Shown: positions 11,567 through 23,923, numbered from the stretch's first letter. The stretch: 64,000 nucleotides of DNA from Poecilobothrus nobilitatus (GCA_947095535.1 OX352773.1:31455398-31519397), one strand, 5' to 3'. The notes: a model not told the origin generated them from the letters alone. Program-made: numbers and translations.

Positions 11567-14440
11567 CAAATTATATAATAATATAATATGTATGCCTTAA
11601 AATATAAGTCATAATATTGCCATGGTGTAAAACCAAAGTTGCATGAATTAATTTAATATATGTAAGAATTTCTCAATATAGTAATAATCTATCAATCTCT
11701 TTAAAATGAGCAATTTATTGTATAAAAAAAGTAAAAACAATTCAATATTCTTTATTTTTTTTTGTTTGTTTTATATATTAAAGAAGTTTTTATTTTATTT
11801 TTCATATCCATATTATAGCAATATTCAATCAATAATATTACATAGTTCAATTGAAAAAAAAAAAAATTAAATAAAAAAAAGAAATTTATACAAAATATAC
11901 ATTTTGCCATTTTCCGAACCTTATATTTAAGATAAAAGGTTTGATAACGTTAAATATTTTATATTTTTCATACAATTTTTATATATACATATACAAAACT
12001 ATATTAAAATATAAAATAATCTTGTAATAATAATAAACTGAATAAATATTAGTTTGGAAGAAAATGTTTTTAATCTTATGATAAATATTATCGTTAGAAA
12101 TTGTATTTACTTATATTTTATCTTTTAAATTAAATTTTATGTTTAAAATTTTTTAAGTTTGTTTCTAGAGTCCAATGCATTCTAATGACCTATATACAAT
12201 TGATTTTATCATTTTCTAATCTGTTTAATTTTTTAATTTTTTAACCTATTTAAGACACAGATTTGGTGTAGTATATACATATTAAATATCTACTTATGTA
12301 TATAATTATTTACCGAGTTTCGAAAACACCAAAAGTTGTAAGTCATTAATAATAAAAATGAAAACTATTATAGTTGATAGTCAATTTTGACGATTACTAG
12401 GCCAATAAAATGGATTGTTGATTATGGTACAACGATAAAAATTTAATTCGAATTTTAAATTAATAAAGCTAATGATTAAAGGACCAATATAACTATAAAT
12501 ACTTAACTTATTAACCCATAAAATGAAGGTTTCAATAATTTGAAAGGCGGAGGTTCACAGGCGGCAGCTGTCAGTATTTTAGTTGCTTTGTTGTTGAAAT
12601 ATGTATATATATAAATCAAAAAATTAATAAGCATTTTATAGTTCGTTATTATAGTTTTCAGTTTTTCCAGACTAATTAATTAATAATATTTTTTTAGTGG
12701 AAATAATTGATTTGGAATGAAATGAATTTTGTACGAATGATTTTTCCGGTGATAATTTAGATGGACATAATTCAGGTAGTCGAAATAAATAAATAAAAAT
12801 TGTATATTATTAATTTAATTTATAATAATATAAAATTTTATCAATGAATGATAATATAAATGTTAATTAAATGGTGATATATAGTCACAAAAACACATAC
12901 TATTAACTATACGTTTAGTAATTTCATATATAAATAAAGTTACATTTATTATAAAATATTATTATAATTTATATAAAATTAAACTTTATTATAAAACTCT
13001 TACATTATATAAAAAGTTTAAATTAATAAAAATAAATCAAAAATACCAAAACAAAAATATTTTTGAAAAAAAATAACATTTTTTTAACAATAGATTTTTG
13101 ACCAGCCAGACCATTATTTTATTTGCTCATTGATAAGCTCTGATATATCACTAATAGTATATCACTAATAATCACTCACTATCACTAATATCACTAATAA
13201 AATCTGTAATAAAATGTTTGTATGGTTATTATTATTAAATATACAAACCAATCCATAAATGTATAATAATATGATATCTCGGTTAAAATGAATATGAAGG
13301 AGGATATTATATGTGTTGTGTGTAGTATTATTGTTTAGATAAAATTAAATATGATTATTATATTGTAAAATATTTTAAATAATAAACCAATCTTATTAAT
13401 AATCACCTTTATTTTATCTCATTTATTGTGTTGTTATACACATAATATATGTATGTATATAATTATTAACTTTTTTAAATTAAAAAGAAAAACAAAGAGA
13501 GATAAAAGGAAAATGATTAAAAAATTAATTAAATCAAATTAACGCTAATAAAAAACAAGGAAATTTGAAAAAAAAAAAAAAAATTAAAAATTTAGTTTGT
13601 ACTTTAACTATAGTTTTATAATTATTAAATTTTAATTAGAAATAATGAAAACAATTACATACATATACAAGCTTACAAAATAAATAATAACAATAATTGT
13701 TATACTATTATTTAAATTTTGATAACATTTATTATCCTTTTGCTTTTTTATTTTATTTTGTAATATTGTAATTTGTAAGTTTGGGATTTAAATATCGGTA
13801 ATCGTTAAACTTTGCTTTCCTTCAAATGGATTTTATTAAAAAAAATGATTTATTAATTATTTTAGATAATTATGTAGTACTATATGTATTTAATATTTTT
13901 ACTCATACATACATACTTCAATTTTTATAGTTATATTCATATTATTTCCTTTCTTTTTAAAGTTAAGCGACATTTTAAAACGCTATTAAATTTTAAACAT
14001 GAGAACTGCAACATTTACAATCATATTGCTTTTAGGCTGCAATCAATAAAAAAGTTGAAGTTAAAAGTTCTGTAGTTCTAAATCTATAGTTCTCCTTCTG
14101 TTTCACTTATAAATATTTTTATTAGCCCAATTATCATTAAGAAATTAGAGATCTATATAGAGAATTTATTGCTGGTCTTTGGCAAAGCAAAATGCGTCTA
14201 GGTACATACATAACATACATATATATCTTTTTCGGAGTAAAGCTCTGAATATATGTCCTGGAGACTTTTCTTCTTATTGACAGAATCAGTATTTACCACC
14301 ATTCTCTATTTCAATTTTCTTTAAGTACGACATTTAGCCGCCAGTGTAAATTTAAGGTATTTTTAGATAAATTATATTTCTATAAATATTAAATTACTAT
14401 ATTTTAAGTTTTATTTTATTTTCTTTTCCTAAGGGAGATG
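11563..14440. other. Noncoding AT-rich region downstream of bleomycin hydrolase
   Basis: No gene is recognised. 13143-13200 holds a short degenerate minisatellite built from TATCACTAATA-like units. A slightly GC-richer island at 12540-12600 (AAAGGCGGAGGTTCACAGG) and 12700-12775 has no usable open frame. The rest is poly-A/poly-T and TA-rich DNA. Confidence 0.6.
13143..13200. repeat. Short degenerate minisatellite (TATCACTAATA-like)
   Basis: Four to five imperfect direct copies of a unit resembling TATCACTAATA occur in 58 bp. Confidence 0.7.
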
Positions 14441-14444
14441 AAAA

Positions 14445-14700
14445 TTTTCCACAGATATTAGGAATACCGCCTTATGGTAATGTCAGATTTTTAACTAACT
14501 AAATTCACCTTCACCGTTAGCCAATATAATTGGATAAACCTTTAACTGCTAACGCAGTAAATTGGCTAGCGAATGCTAGCGAGTAGATATATAGAAGAGA
14601 ATAGAACAAGGATACGGAATTTTGAATTTGAGTCGTAGAGGGTCTGTAAGGGAACAATGAATTGACCTTTATACTCGTACTATTTTACTATCGGTAACGA
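14445..14700 (+). repeat. Dispersed repeat, family C, copy 1
   Basis: This segment shares an ordered series of words with 42465-42700: GTCAGATT, then (C)AATATAAT(T)GG, CTAACG(C/T)AGTA, ATTGGC, GAAGAG...A(G)AACAA and GAATTTGAGT/ACATTGAGTTG. Order and spacing match, so it is a diverged copy of the same interspersed element. The class is unknown and no terminal repeats are visible. Confidence 0.55.
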
Positions 14701-15045
14701 AGTCATCAACAGTTACAACATCCAGTAGCATATAACGCTTTTCGGCATATGAGGTTCTCTGAACCCCAGTTCCTTCAATTGAAAGGCTGGAAAATTAATC
14801 ACTCCGCCATGAGTCAGATATTACAACTTAACTGATTAAGATTAAGTTTAAAATTAAAAATTTCCTATACTACTTTATTTTAATTTTTAAGCTCGTAAAA
14901 TATCCTGAAAAACAAATTACTCTTACTCTTTTTTGTTAAATACATTTTAACTATATTTCTAATTATTATTCTTTTCGAAGTTTCAAATTTAAATAAAAAA
15001 AAATATTTTATATTAATTTTATATTTTTTTTTTTTTAAATTAAAA

Positions 15046-15051
15046 TTTATT
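15046..15051 (-). other. Possible polyadenylation signal of Ly6-like gene
   Basis: TTTATT (AATAAA on the minus strand) lies 10 nt past the stop codon of the Ly6-like gene. That is very close to the stop, and the region is AT-rich, so confidence is low. Confidence 0.25.
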
Positions 15052-15060
15052 TTAATTTAA

Positions 15061-18000
15061 TCATTTAAAAATTAATACAATAAAAATTATTGTTAAAATG
15101 AAAAATTTAAAAGTATTTTGATTATAATGATTACTATTTACATGATTACATGGAATTAAACCAGCTCTTGATTCACATGAACAAACTTCTATTTGTCTAC
15201 CATTTTCTTGATCGGTAACATAACAATAATTTGGTGCAGCTCCTTCACCATCAATACTAACTTTTGTACACATATAAGTAATATTTTCAACTATATATGT
15301 AGATATAAATTTTAACAAAAAGAAAAAAAAAGAACAAACAACATAAGATTTAAATTATATAATAAATATTTTGTTATATGTATTTAAAATAAGAAAAAAA
15401 AAATTAATTTTTACCTTGTTTATTATAACTAAATGTTACTTTTGCACAAACATCACCTTTTGTTAATTGACATGCAATTTCTCCAACTTTACCTCTATTT
15501 TTAAATTCTTCCCATAACCAATTAGTATCAGGAATGTTAGTATTATCTATTAAATAATTATAAAAAAAAATTAAGTACAATTATTTGATTATAGTTATAA
15601 AACTGTGTTTTAAAACTAGTTTTTTTTCCACACGAATGTGAAAAGAAATTTTTGCGAATAATTTTCCAGATAATTCTAATTAATAATTTTGAAGATTGTT
15701 TAATTTAAATTTACTTCAATATTGTGAAGTAAATTATAAAATCTGTAATAAAATCACTATTCAAGTAGTTTTAGCTTAGTAAAATTTAAATTCAGTGTTA
15801 AACTAGGATCGGGTACTTGAATAAAAACACTCGTCCTTCTTAATAACAAGATTCAAATTGTATAAAATGAGGATATTTAATTCCAGCTATTTTACTGAGT
15901 TAAAGAGATTTGTTTTAAGCACTTAAGCACTTTTTGTATATAATATGATAATATGTATATAATATCAGATAATATGTAACAAACTTGGAACTAATCAATT
16001 ACATTTTGTAATTAATTACGTATTCAATTAGAATTAAAAGAAATTTGTAATTGAAATTTTTCAATTACAATTATAAATGTATTTAATTAATGTATAATTA
16101 TCATCCTTAATTAAGAGTTGCTTAATATTGAATGCTATTTATATAGGGTGTCCCACGTTCACTTTCACATAGAGTACGAGGTGATGGGGAGCATCACAAC
16201 GAACAAAAAAATCTATGGGAAGGGGGTCTATTCTGGACCCTTTTCGAGATATGAGGTGTTAAAGATGTTTTAGCGACTTTTCATATAAAAAACTATAACT
16301 TTTGAACGAGAGATAAAAAAAATGCATTTTGTAGAGTAAGTTGTCAGTTGTTCAGCTTTTACTAATGATTCCCATATCATAACAGTTATAAAGTTATGAA
16401 GGTTCAAAATGATTTAAAATGAAAAAATTATGTTTCAAATTCAATTGTTTTTTAAACACCCTGTATTTCGGGTACCATTTACAGCATATTTCAAAACAGC
16501 TTTTCAAGCCCTATAATTAGTATCCAATAACATTTTCAATTTCTCTAACCGTTTTTGAGATATAAAGAATAGGAAAATGTGTTATTTTCAATCTCTGTGT
16601 TATTTTCAATTACAATAGAATAGTGTGTTATTTCCAAAATTGTGTTATAATACATTTTTATATTCTTCATAATATTTTTTTATCTCCTTCTGCGAATGAC
16701 AAAAGGACAAAGCTCCATCGCTCAGGATCGAAAAGGATCGCTCCAAGGACAAAATATATAGCGATCAGAAAGTTTAAGCATTTTAGGTTTGCAGCTAATG
16801 CTGCCAAATCTTAGGGTTTTCTGTCCCGCTGTTAAACATAATTCTCTCCAAAGGATCTGTCTAATATCTATAAAACTTCTTTGAGTTACCTCGACAAAAT
16901 TCAAAACCGCGCCTTACGCCTAATAGGCGACCCTGTCGAACAAGTAACACTTACTCTTCGAGAGTTACTCTTTAACACTCGTCGTAATATTGGAGCTATT
17001 TCTCTGTTTTATAGATATCTTGTAGGTAATGATACTTGCCCAATTGAACTAAAATCAATTATGCCTCCTCTTAAACAATTCTAACGTAACATCAGAGGAG
17101 CTGCAAGTCCTCATTTCTACACTATAGAAATTCCAAGATGATTTAAAACTGGCTATGGAAACTCATTTGTTGTGAGAACTGCTAAGATGTGGAACATGCT
17201 TTCAGCTAAGTTGTTCCCCTCTGTCAATAACGTTCCGTACTACAATTTGCAAAAATACAAAACGAATCTTTATAGGTTCGTTTCCAATTTTCCCACTAAT
17301 TCCCCTTGAACATCCTATTTTACTAATAACTAAACCTATATACATACATTTGTATAAAGGAATCCGTTCCTAGCGTTTAGTTAGCGTGTAAAAAAAAATA
17401 ATATTATAAAAAATTTGAAAAAATCCCTGTTTATTAAAATTTAGCATTAACTTTCAATAAAACCAGTACTTCAAAATGATTGTCATTCAATTTTGGTCGC
17501 CGAGGTGTGGATTTGACGGCTCAAACACTTTTGATATTGTTGGGTTGCCAACGACGTATTTGAATTGCTTTGAAAATAATAAAATTCTCTTTCTAAATTA
17601 TTATTTCTAATTAATAAAAGGAAGAACACAAGTTCTTATGATCACAGATTACAATTTAGGCTGTAGAAGAAGAATGCTAATTAAAAAAAAGGTAATTGTA
17701 GTGTTGAAAATATTCATGTATTTATTTATCTTCTAGTGGCATTCTCAGTCACTGGATAAATCATTGATTATTCGATTGTAGCTGTTGTACAAAACTGAAA
17801 CGCAATTATATTAGTTTTTCCGCCATTTATTATCTTATACAAGATAATATGATATTAATTATGTGATATTACATACATACATACATACTTATTTTTTATT
17901 TAATTATAATATACTAATTATGTAAATATTATAAGAAAAATTTATATTAATTTTTTTTATTAATCTATATATGTATGACCCAGTTGGGGTTTATATCTGA

Positions 18001-19394
18001 GATCTGATACAATCTGATACTATCGGCCGGTGTTTTAATCACTACACCATTGACTGAATTATAAAAATTATTAATTATTAATTGTTTAATTTAACTAAAT
18101 TTTTGATTGCAATTGCACTTAATTTTTAAAGAAGAGATAAATAATTCAGTATATTTATATGTATGTACATTCATTTTCAATACGGGAATTTCCCTATTTA
18201 ATATTTTTTTTTCGATTTGCACTCCTTTATACATAATTGAATTACGCATGTACAATGTACATTATATCAAATAACATAAAGTGACCATGTATTTTATGTT
18301 GAAATCCGGGACAAGTTCAAATAAAAGCTTAACGCATTCCTCAGGACATAATTTTCTTAGTTTATTTAATTGTTCCGAATTAAAATATCATAGATTTTTC
18401 ATTTTATTAATTTAATTAATATCAAAAATAAAAAAAAATTAAGAAAATAAAATTATTATTACAAGAAATAAACTTTATAAAAATAAACTAATAATAATAT
18501 TGAATAAATTTAAACTTTTCACTTTTGCTTAGTACACTTCAACTTTTTAAACTGAAATAGCAATATTATAGAAATAGATTTTTTTAAATAGCATGTGAAT
18601 TCGCTAAAAACTCATGACATACTTGAATTGAAATAGTTGAATTTTTGAATTTAAATAATTGTTGCCAGTTAAACCAAATCAGTGTTATTTAATTGGAAAA
18701 GTTAGTTTGCAAATAGAGGACAATAATAAGGTAAGATATACAATACGGAACACTTTCCGGGACAATTTTCAATGCAGGACATACGATTTAAATCCTGGAA
18801 CATACCTCATAATCCGGGACGTCTGGTCACTTTAAAATAACAAAACACAATAAAAAAATTTATGGAAACATATATGTATGTAAGTATGTATATTAACTGT
18901 TAATTGACTGTTAATAACTCTTAATTGATAACTTATAAATTATCGACCTAAGTAACAAGCCAAAAAAAAAATGTTGTTCAAGTTATAAATTATGTATATG
19001 GAAGAAAAAAATTCGATTTGTTCAAGTTACCATGAGTCTACTGTATTAAAAATATTTGTTAAAATAACTTACTTGTTACTACTAATGGTAATCTACATGG
19101 ATCTTTTTTACTTAAATCTAAATCATCACATGTTATATTTTCAAAATCATTAAATGTTTCATTATTAGCTTTAGGTCCCAACCATGTTAATCTAAAACAA
19201 TATGGAACATCCAGTGAATTGTGTGTATTGTTTCTCATCTCTAAAATTATTTTTTTATTAATTTATTGAAAATTTATAATTTAAAAATTAAAAATAAAAA
19301 AAAAATTTTTTTTTTAATTACCTGGTTCTATAGCAAAACTTGTTAATATTATAAATATTAAATTTAAACAAATTATTTTCCATATTAGTTGCAT
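15061..19394 (-). CDS. Secreted Ly6/uPAR-like protein, probably GPI-anchored
   Basis: Exons on the minus strand are 19394-19322, 19240-19073, 15546-15415 and 15290-15061; phases agree and give 200 residues. The start MQLIWKIICLN opens a hydrophobic signal peptide of about 21 residues (the open frame continues upstream, but only from here is there a proper signal sequence). The mature part carries about ten Cys spread over all exons and ends in a Ly6-like CSCESRAGLIPCN, where the CN is the usual last knot cysteine plus Asn. A polar linker (HVNSNHYNQN) and a hydrophobic tail (FFILTIIFIVLIF) follow, the layout of a GPI-attachment signal. There are five N-x-S/T sequons (for example NNT, NET, NIT). 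Insects have many such three-finger proteins in septate junctions and neuronal membranes. The cysteine spacing in the first half is unusual, so I assign the family but not an orthologue. The 3.5-kb third intron is filled with transposons. Confidence 0.72.
16145..16468. mobile_element. Possible short element bounded by AGGGTGT / ACACCCT ends
   Basis: The left end reads AGGGTGTCCCACGTT and the right end ACACCCTGTATTTCGGG, so short inverted termini (AGGGTGT/ACACCCT) bound about 320 bp of moderately GC-richer DNA containing TTCGAGATATGAGGTGTTAA. Such ends are common on unclassified insect repeats. No target duplication was found and no coding capacity is seen. It lies in intron 3 of the Ly6-like gene. 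Confidence 0.4.
16745..17311 (+). pseudogene. Decayed non-LTR retrotransposon (jockey/CR1-like), 3' end of ORF2
   Basis: Translated pieces match the end of the reverse-transcriptase ORF of jockey/CR1-type elements: RSESLSILG, AKS-GFLSRC, FSPKDLSNIYKTS, then LDKIQNRALRLIGDP, TRRNIGAISLFYRYL and RTAKMWNMLSAKLFP. The reading frame shifts after SILG, the stretch that normally carries the RPxMEYCSHLW motif is deleted between IYKTS and LDKIQ, and in-frame stops occur near 17083 and 17141. It is dead and truncated at the 5' side. It sits in intron 3 of the Ly6-like gene on the opposite strand. A second copy is at 39850-40740. Confidence 0.85.
17725..18058 (-). mobile_element. SINE family B, copy on minus strand
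   Basis: Read on the minus strand it begins with a tRNA-like head (TCAGTCAATGGTGTAGTGAT, A-box type) and ends with the same 3' domain as the copy at 32327-32749: GTACAA(C/T)AGCTACA, then (A)ATAATCAA(T/C)G and a GTG/CACTAG tail. The B-box part (AACCCCAACTGGGTCATA) is partly degraded. No clear target duplication or poly-A tail remains, so it is an old copy. It lies inside the Ly6-like gene intron, in the sense of that gene. Confidence 0.65.
18277..18834. mobile_element. Nonautonomous hAT-type element (558 bp)
   Basis: The ends are perfect 11-bp inverted repeats, TAAAGTGACCA (18277-18287) and TGGTCACTTTA (18824-18834). The element is flanked on both sides by the same 8 bp, AAATAACA (18269-18276 and 18835-18842). 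An 8-bp target duplication and a terminus fitting the hAT consensus YARNG place it in the hAT superfamily. Subterminal TCCGGGAC words occur near both ends. There is no transposase frame, so it depends on a helper. It lies in intron 3 of the Ly6-like gene. Confidence 0.85.
18985..19050. mobile_element. Fragment resembling the end of the element at 28995-30122
   Basis: TTCAAGTTACCATGAGTCTACTGTATT here matches, with few changes, the right end of the element at 28995-30122. This looks like an isolated terminal fragment of a Tc1/pogo-like nonautonomous element. Confidence 0.35.
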
Positions 19395-19806
19395 TTTTTT
19401 TGTATTGTTTTCTTTTATTTTTTTTTTTAATTTAAAATTATAATAAAAAGTAAAGAATAGAATACGCAAACTAAAAATTTCAAATAGTTCTCTATTTAAT
19501 TTCAATTGTAATAATAAAATGATAAAAAAAAATATCGATATTAATTATCTGAGAATATTGTAAGTTTATTGATTGATATCTTATCAAAAAAACAAAAAAA
19601 AAAAAAAAAGTTTTTAAGATAAAAATTAATATCTATAGAATTTCTTTATATTTTCTATAAATTATATCTTTAAAGTTTATTTACAAAATAAAGGAAATAA
19701 AATGCATATAAATTAATAAAATAAAAAAAAAAAATAAAAGAATTTATTTAATTAATTTGAATCATATTTAACAATAAAATACTTATATTAATATAGTATG
19801 GTTGAG

Positions 19807-20504
19807 TTAACCGGTAATAAAATCCCCAAGTCAAAATCCTAAAGACAAAATTCCCAAAACCAAAATCCGCTAAAGACCAAATCCCCAAAAAATAAAACTA
19901 CCAAAAAGAATAATGTTTTTTATGCATTTAAAAATTAAAAATAATCAATTTACATTATTTTATTTTCTTAATATATTTTTAATATATTATGAACTTGAAT
20001 TATGTTTTGATATTGACATCAGTGATGTATTAAAACTTTTTTCCTCTTTCCCTTAATTTTCCTCTTAATTCACAATATAATTCCTCTTAATTCACAATAT
20101 AATTCCTCTTAATTCACAATATCACATATACACTATAATATAATAAATATTCTGAAAAAAGTGAATACCCCGATTTTGTGTCCAACTGTAAAATCTCTCC
20201 TAATTCAGAATCTTCCATATAAATACAAATATTTTGGAAAAAGCGTATAACCCTGTTTTTGACTCCAACTTTAAAATTCCTCTTAATTACTTTTTTTTTT
20301 ACATTTACAATTTACGTATTTCAACAAAATTAGGACAATTTGTTGATACTACAATTTTTAAATGCATAAAAAAACATTTTTTAATTTAGGGACTTTGTTT
20401 TTGGTGATTTTGGCTTTGGGGATTTTGTTATAGTGGAGATTTTGTAGCGGGGATTTTGTTTTTTTTGGGGATTTTGTTCTTTTTGGGGATTTTGTTCTTA
20501 TCCC
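19807..20504. mobile_element. Foldback-like element 1
   Basis: Arms of short repeated words (AAAATCCCCAA on the left, GGGGATTTTGTTC on the right) are inverted to each other. The inner arm parts (TTTTTTATGCATTTAAAAAT and its complement near 20360) pair closely. Flanks are near-identical: AGTATGGTTGAG at 19795-19806 and AGTATGGCTCAG at 20505-20516, a likely old target duplication. The loop holds a 22-bp tandem repeat and two copies of a module (GGAAAAAGCGTATAACCCTG, then CCAACT..AAAAT.CCTC) that recurs in other foldback-like elements of this window. No coding capacity. Confidence 0.7.
20061..20126. repeat. 22-bp tandem repeat, three units
   Basis: Three adjacent units start CCTCTTAATTCACAATAT; the first two are identical over 22 bp and the third diverges at its end. 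It lies in the loop of foldback-like element 1. Confidence 0.9.
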
Positions 20505-20695
20505 AGTATGGCTCAGGTATGACGTTAATAAATATTTATTTCTGCCTTCGGATATATGATAATCATAATATAAGAAATTTTTAAATGAAATCGAAAAATG
20601 GATTAATTTTAAATTAAATTTGTTGGTTATTTTTTAAATTAATTGAAAAATTAAAATTCGACTTTTATGTTAATATTATTAAATAACAAAGATTT

Positions 20696-20889
20696 TGGGG
20701 CCTCGGTGGCCTAGTGGGTAAGAGCGTATAAAAAATGCTGTAAACACCGAGGGAATGTGGTTTCAAATCCCACACACGTCGTAAGAGTTATTCCCCGTTA
20801 CGACATTTACAGCCACGCCTGAACAGGAAAGGCTGTGTAGTTTCCTATCCACATTTATGTGGTAGAGAAATGCATTAAAACAAAAAAAA
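20696..20889 (+). mobile_element. SINE family A, copy 1
   Basis: This is a tRNA-derived short interspersed element. The head GGCCTCGGTGGCCTAGTGGG carries a pol III A-box (TGGCCTAGTGG) and GTGGTTTCAAATCCCAC a B-box. A conserved body follows (GACATTTACAGCCACGCCTG, GGAAAGGCTGTGTAG, CCACATTTATGTGG) and an A-rich tail. The flanks are a perfect 11-bp target duplication, AACAAAGATTT, at 20685-20695 and 20890-20900. Three more copies lie in this window. Confidence 0.9.
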
Positions 20890-21639
20890 AACAAAGATTT
20901 GTCTAATTCGCACATTCTCTACTATAACTTGATAGTATCTATAAAAATAAAATAAAAATATTACAAGTTTTTAGTATGAGTATTAAGTTTCATATAGAAA
21001 AATGAAAAAATATAAAATTTCAAAATATATATGTATGTATGATCAAAAATTAATTTAAACTGTATAAACCTGTTTAAAGTTTTTCAATTTTTTTTGTAAT
21101 TAATATGTATGTATATTGTATAATATGTAATTTCATAAAAGATTCACTTTCATTAATGATTTAGTGTTTATTCTACCGTATTAAATAAAAACAAACACTG
21201 TATATCTTTTCAAACACTGTTATTCAAACCACGGTATTTCAAACTTTGCGTCATTCAAAATGGTTTTGATTACCCTTTGTTAATATATTTTTTTTTATTG
21301 TACCTAAAAGCTTTTGTAAAGAGAAAAAAAAAAACAATTAATAAAAGAACACACATTCATTCAGAGTTCCCGGATTTTCCAAATCACTCGTGAGAATGCA
21401 AAAGTTAAGAAAAATTTAGGTAGGTATTTAAAAAGAAAACATTTTTTTTTTTATTTTCAAAGTGTCTTTTTTAACGAAAAGTAACAATAAAATAACAAAA
21501 TACAAAAAATAACAGTTCATTTTATTATACATACATATTTTTTTAAACTAACAATTCAGTTTAGTAGAGATTTTAAATTAAGTTTTTTTAAATGTTTATG
21601 TTTTAAAAATAATAAATGAACAATATCCATCAATAAAAT

Positions 21640-22481
21640 TCACCTATGAGTTGGAAAAAGAAGTATCGTTGAATTTTTTAGATTTAAATTTGAAAAAAAA
21701 TTAAAGGAAAAATTGACATAAATGTGTATCATCATAAACCCACTTCCAGTTTGAGATATATCACTTTTGATTCGTTCTGCCCTATACAACATAAATATGC
21801 GAGCTTTCATTCAATGATCCATAGATTATGTAAACTTCTATTGAAAATTATAAAAAAACAATATGAATTTATAAAGGAAGTTGCTCTAGTAAATGGTTAC
21901 AAAACTTTCTTAGTAGATAAATTGATATCAATACATAGCAATAAAATTAAAAAACAAAATTTGACATTTTTTATAAAGGAAAAAAGAAAAAAGCTTCAAA
22001 AAAAAAAATCACAAAAAGAAAAAAGTTTCTTTTAATTCCGAAAATTACAAATAAATTAGAAACCATTTATAAAAAATTAGATTTAGATATAAGTTTATGA
22101 AAATAATTATAAATTGTGCAATATACTGGGTTCTACCAAAGATAAAAACGAACCTTTAACCAAATCAGATATATATATAAAATACAATGTAATGAATGTA
22201 ATTAGAATTATTATGGTCAAACCAAAAGGAACATAAAGACCAGATTCAAAGAGCATGTAAATTACATTAAAAAGGGACAATATATGAAATCGGGTCTGTC
22301 ATTACATGCAAAAGAAAAACTATATCTAAACTTGACATCATATGAATCTCATCTAATAAAATCAATAAATAAAGAAAAGAAACTCGACGTTTATGAAAAA
22401 TATTTCATCCATAAAAATACAAATAACTTAAATATTGATAATGGAAACACTGATACAATGCTATTTGATTGTTTAACATAA
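21640..22481 (+). pseudogene. Penelope-like retroelement relic (RT end plus GIY-YIG endonuclease)
   Basis: The first part reads KFTYELEKEVSLNFLDLNL, then after a shift in a poly-A run VYHHKPTSSLRYI, HKYASFHSMIHRL and FIKEVALVNGY, the end of a Penelope-type reverse transcriptase. After further stops the third frame reads IYKIQCNEC, a TAG, then NYYGQTKRNIKTRFKEH and continues to 22481. That is the GIY-YIG endonuclease layout with its Cys pair, although the first motif is YIY and the second YYG. At least two frameshifts and several stops show it is inactive. No terminal repeats were found. Confidence 0.85.
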
Positions 22482-23920
22482 ATTTTAATGTCAAATTTTG
22501 TCAACAATAATAATTTTTGTTCTAATAAAATTTTTTTATTATTAATTTTGTATAACCTTTTTGATGTTTTTCAAAGTTATTTATTTTTTATTTTAATTTA
22601 GTTAAAAGAATTTTTTTTTTTATTTCTATTCTCAAATTTAATAACTATATTAATTGATTTTTTATCTCTTTTCCTCCTACAGGAATTTTAATTATTAAAT
22701 TAGGTAATCGTGTTAGTGCTGAAGATGATCTCGTTGATCGAAATGCATTCATAAATATTGTATTTTTATTTCTGGTTTAATTGAAAACTTTGTAATAAAA
22801 ATAATTTGAAATTGTAGAATCAATAAGGTGTTTTTTCTAAAACTTCAACTTTATAAGGCTTTTTAATTATTATGTTTGACATTTTTAGATTTTTAGTAAA
22901 TATTTTTGACTAGACTTAACAGATACTAAAATACATCTTGTTTAATGTTATTCATTATAAAATTCAGAATAATTTAACTTGTTATTAAAATATATAATCA
23001 ATTTGAGATATGGAAAATTCTGGTTTCTCTCAACGCACGGTTTAATATTTATTACACTGTATAATATATATATAATTTAAACTACTTAAAATGCTGAAAA
23101 AAAGAAATAAAATTAAATAAATTGGAAAACTCTGTAAAATTTTCAAGAGATTGACATATTTCTCAATGCAGCAGAGGTTTTTAAAATGCTCAGTTAATTT
23201 TTCAGTATTATGATACTGTATATAATAAAATTTTTGTAGCTGATAAAATTTCGTCAAATAAAATATTAATGTTAATATCAACGGTCTCATTCAAATTTAA
23301 CGTATCAATTAATTGTAAAACGCGATCAATAGAAGCGAATATTTTTTATCTAAAATAAAAACGTTTAAGTTCTAAAATAAAAACGTTTTAAGAAATATTG
23401 AGTTCTATTTTTTCATAATTAATGTATAATCTAAATCTGCATTTATAAAATCATTATATTCTGTTTCCAGGTTGTTCTTTTAATTTTAAATAATATTTAT
23501 TATATAATATATATATTATATATATATATAGATTTCTTCTTTTAATATGAAGAAAAAATTTTTAAACGAAGACATTCCGTCAACCTGAGGCGAGCACGTC
23601 TGGCAATCCTGATATGTATACATCCTGAATATGTATAAATTAAAATTGTCCCAACGAAGTACAATAACGTTATTAGAATTTCTATTTATAAAAATCAAAG
23701 AGTTTTGAGTGCATTTTAACTAAAAAAAAAAAAATAAATAAAAAAAAGAAAATAAAGATAAGTTAAAACCTTAAAATAAAGTTTATATAACTTTTATTAA
23801 AATTTAAATTATTAATACTACACTTAGTATATATTTTAACAATAATTCTAAATAAATTTAAGCTTCCTTTGCAATTTTGTTTTTTTTTAGTTCATTTCAT
23901 GTGACAAAAAAATTACTCAA
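22482..23920. other. Noncoding AT-rich region
   Basis: Nothing recognisable as a gene or classifiable repeat. There is a palindromic (TA)n stretch at 23498-23530. Confidence 0.55.
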
Positions 23921-23923
23921 CTC

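Noticed and set aside
12700..12780. Possible exon reading NDFSGDNLDGHNS before a GTAGTC donor
   Set aside because: All frames from the upstream TTTTTTTAG acceptor hit stops, and no in-frame ATG precedes it.
20696..20780. SINE A head as a genuine tRNA gene
   Set aside because: It has A- and B-box words, but the spacing is enlarged, arms do not pair as a cloverleaf, and it is followed by the repeated SINE body and an A-rich tail.
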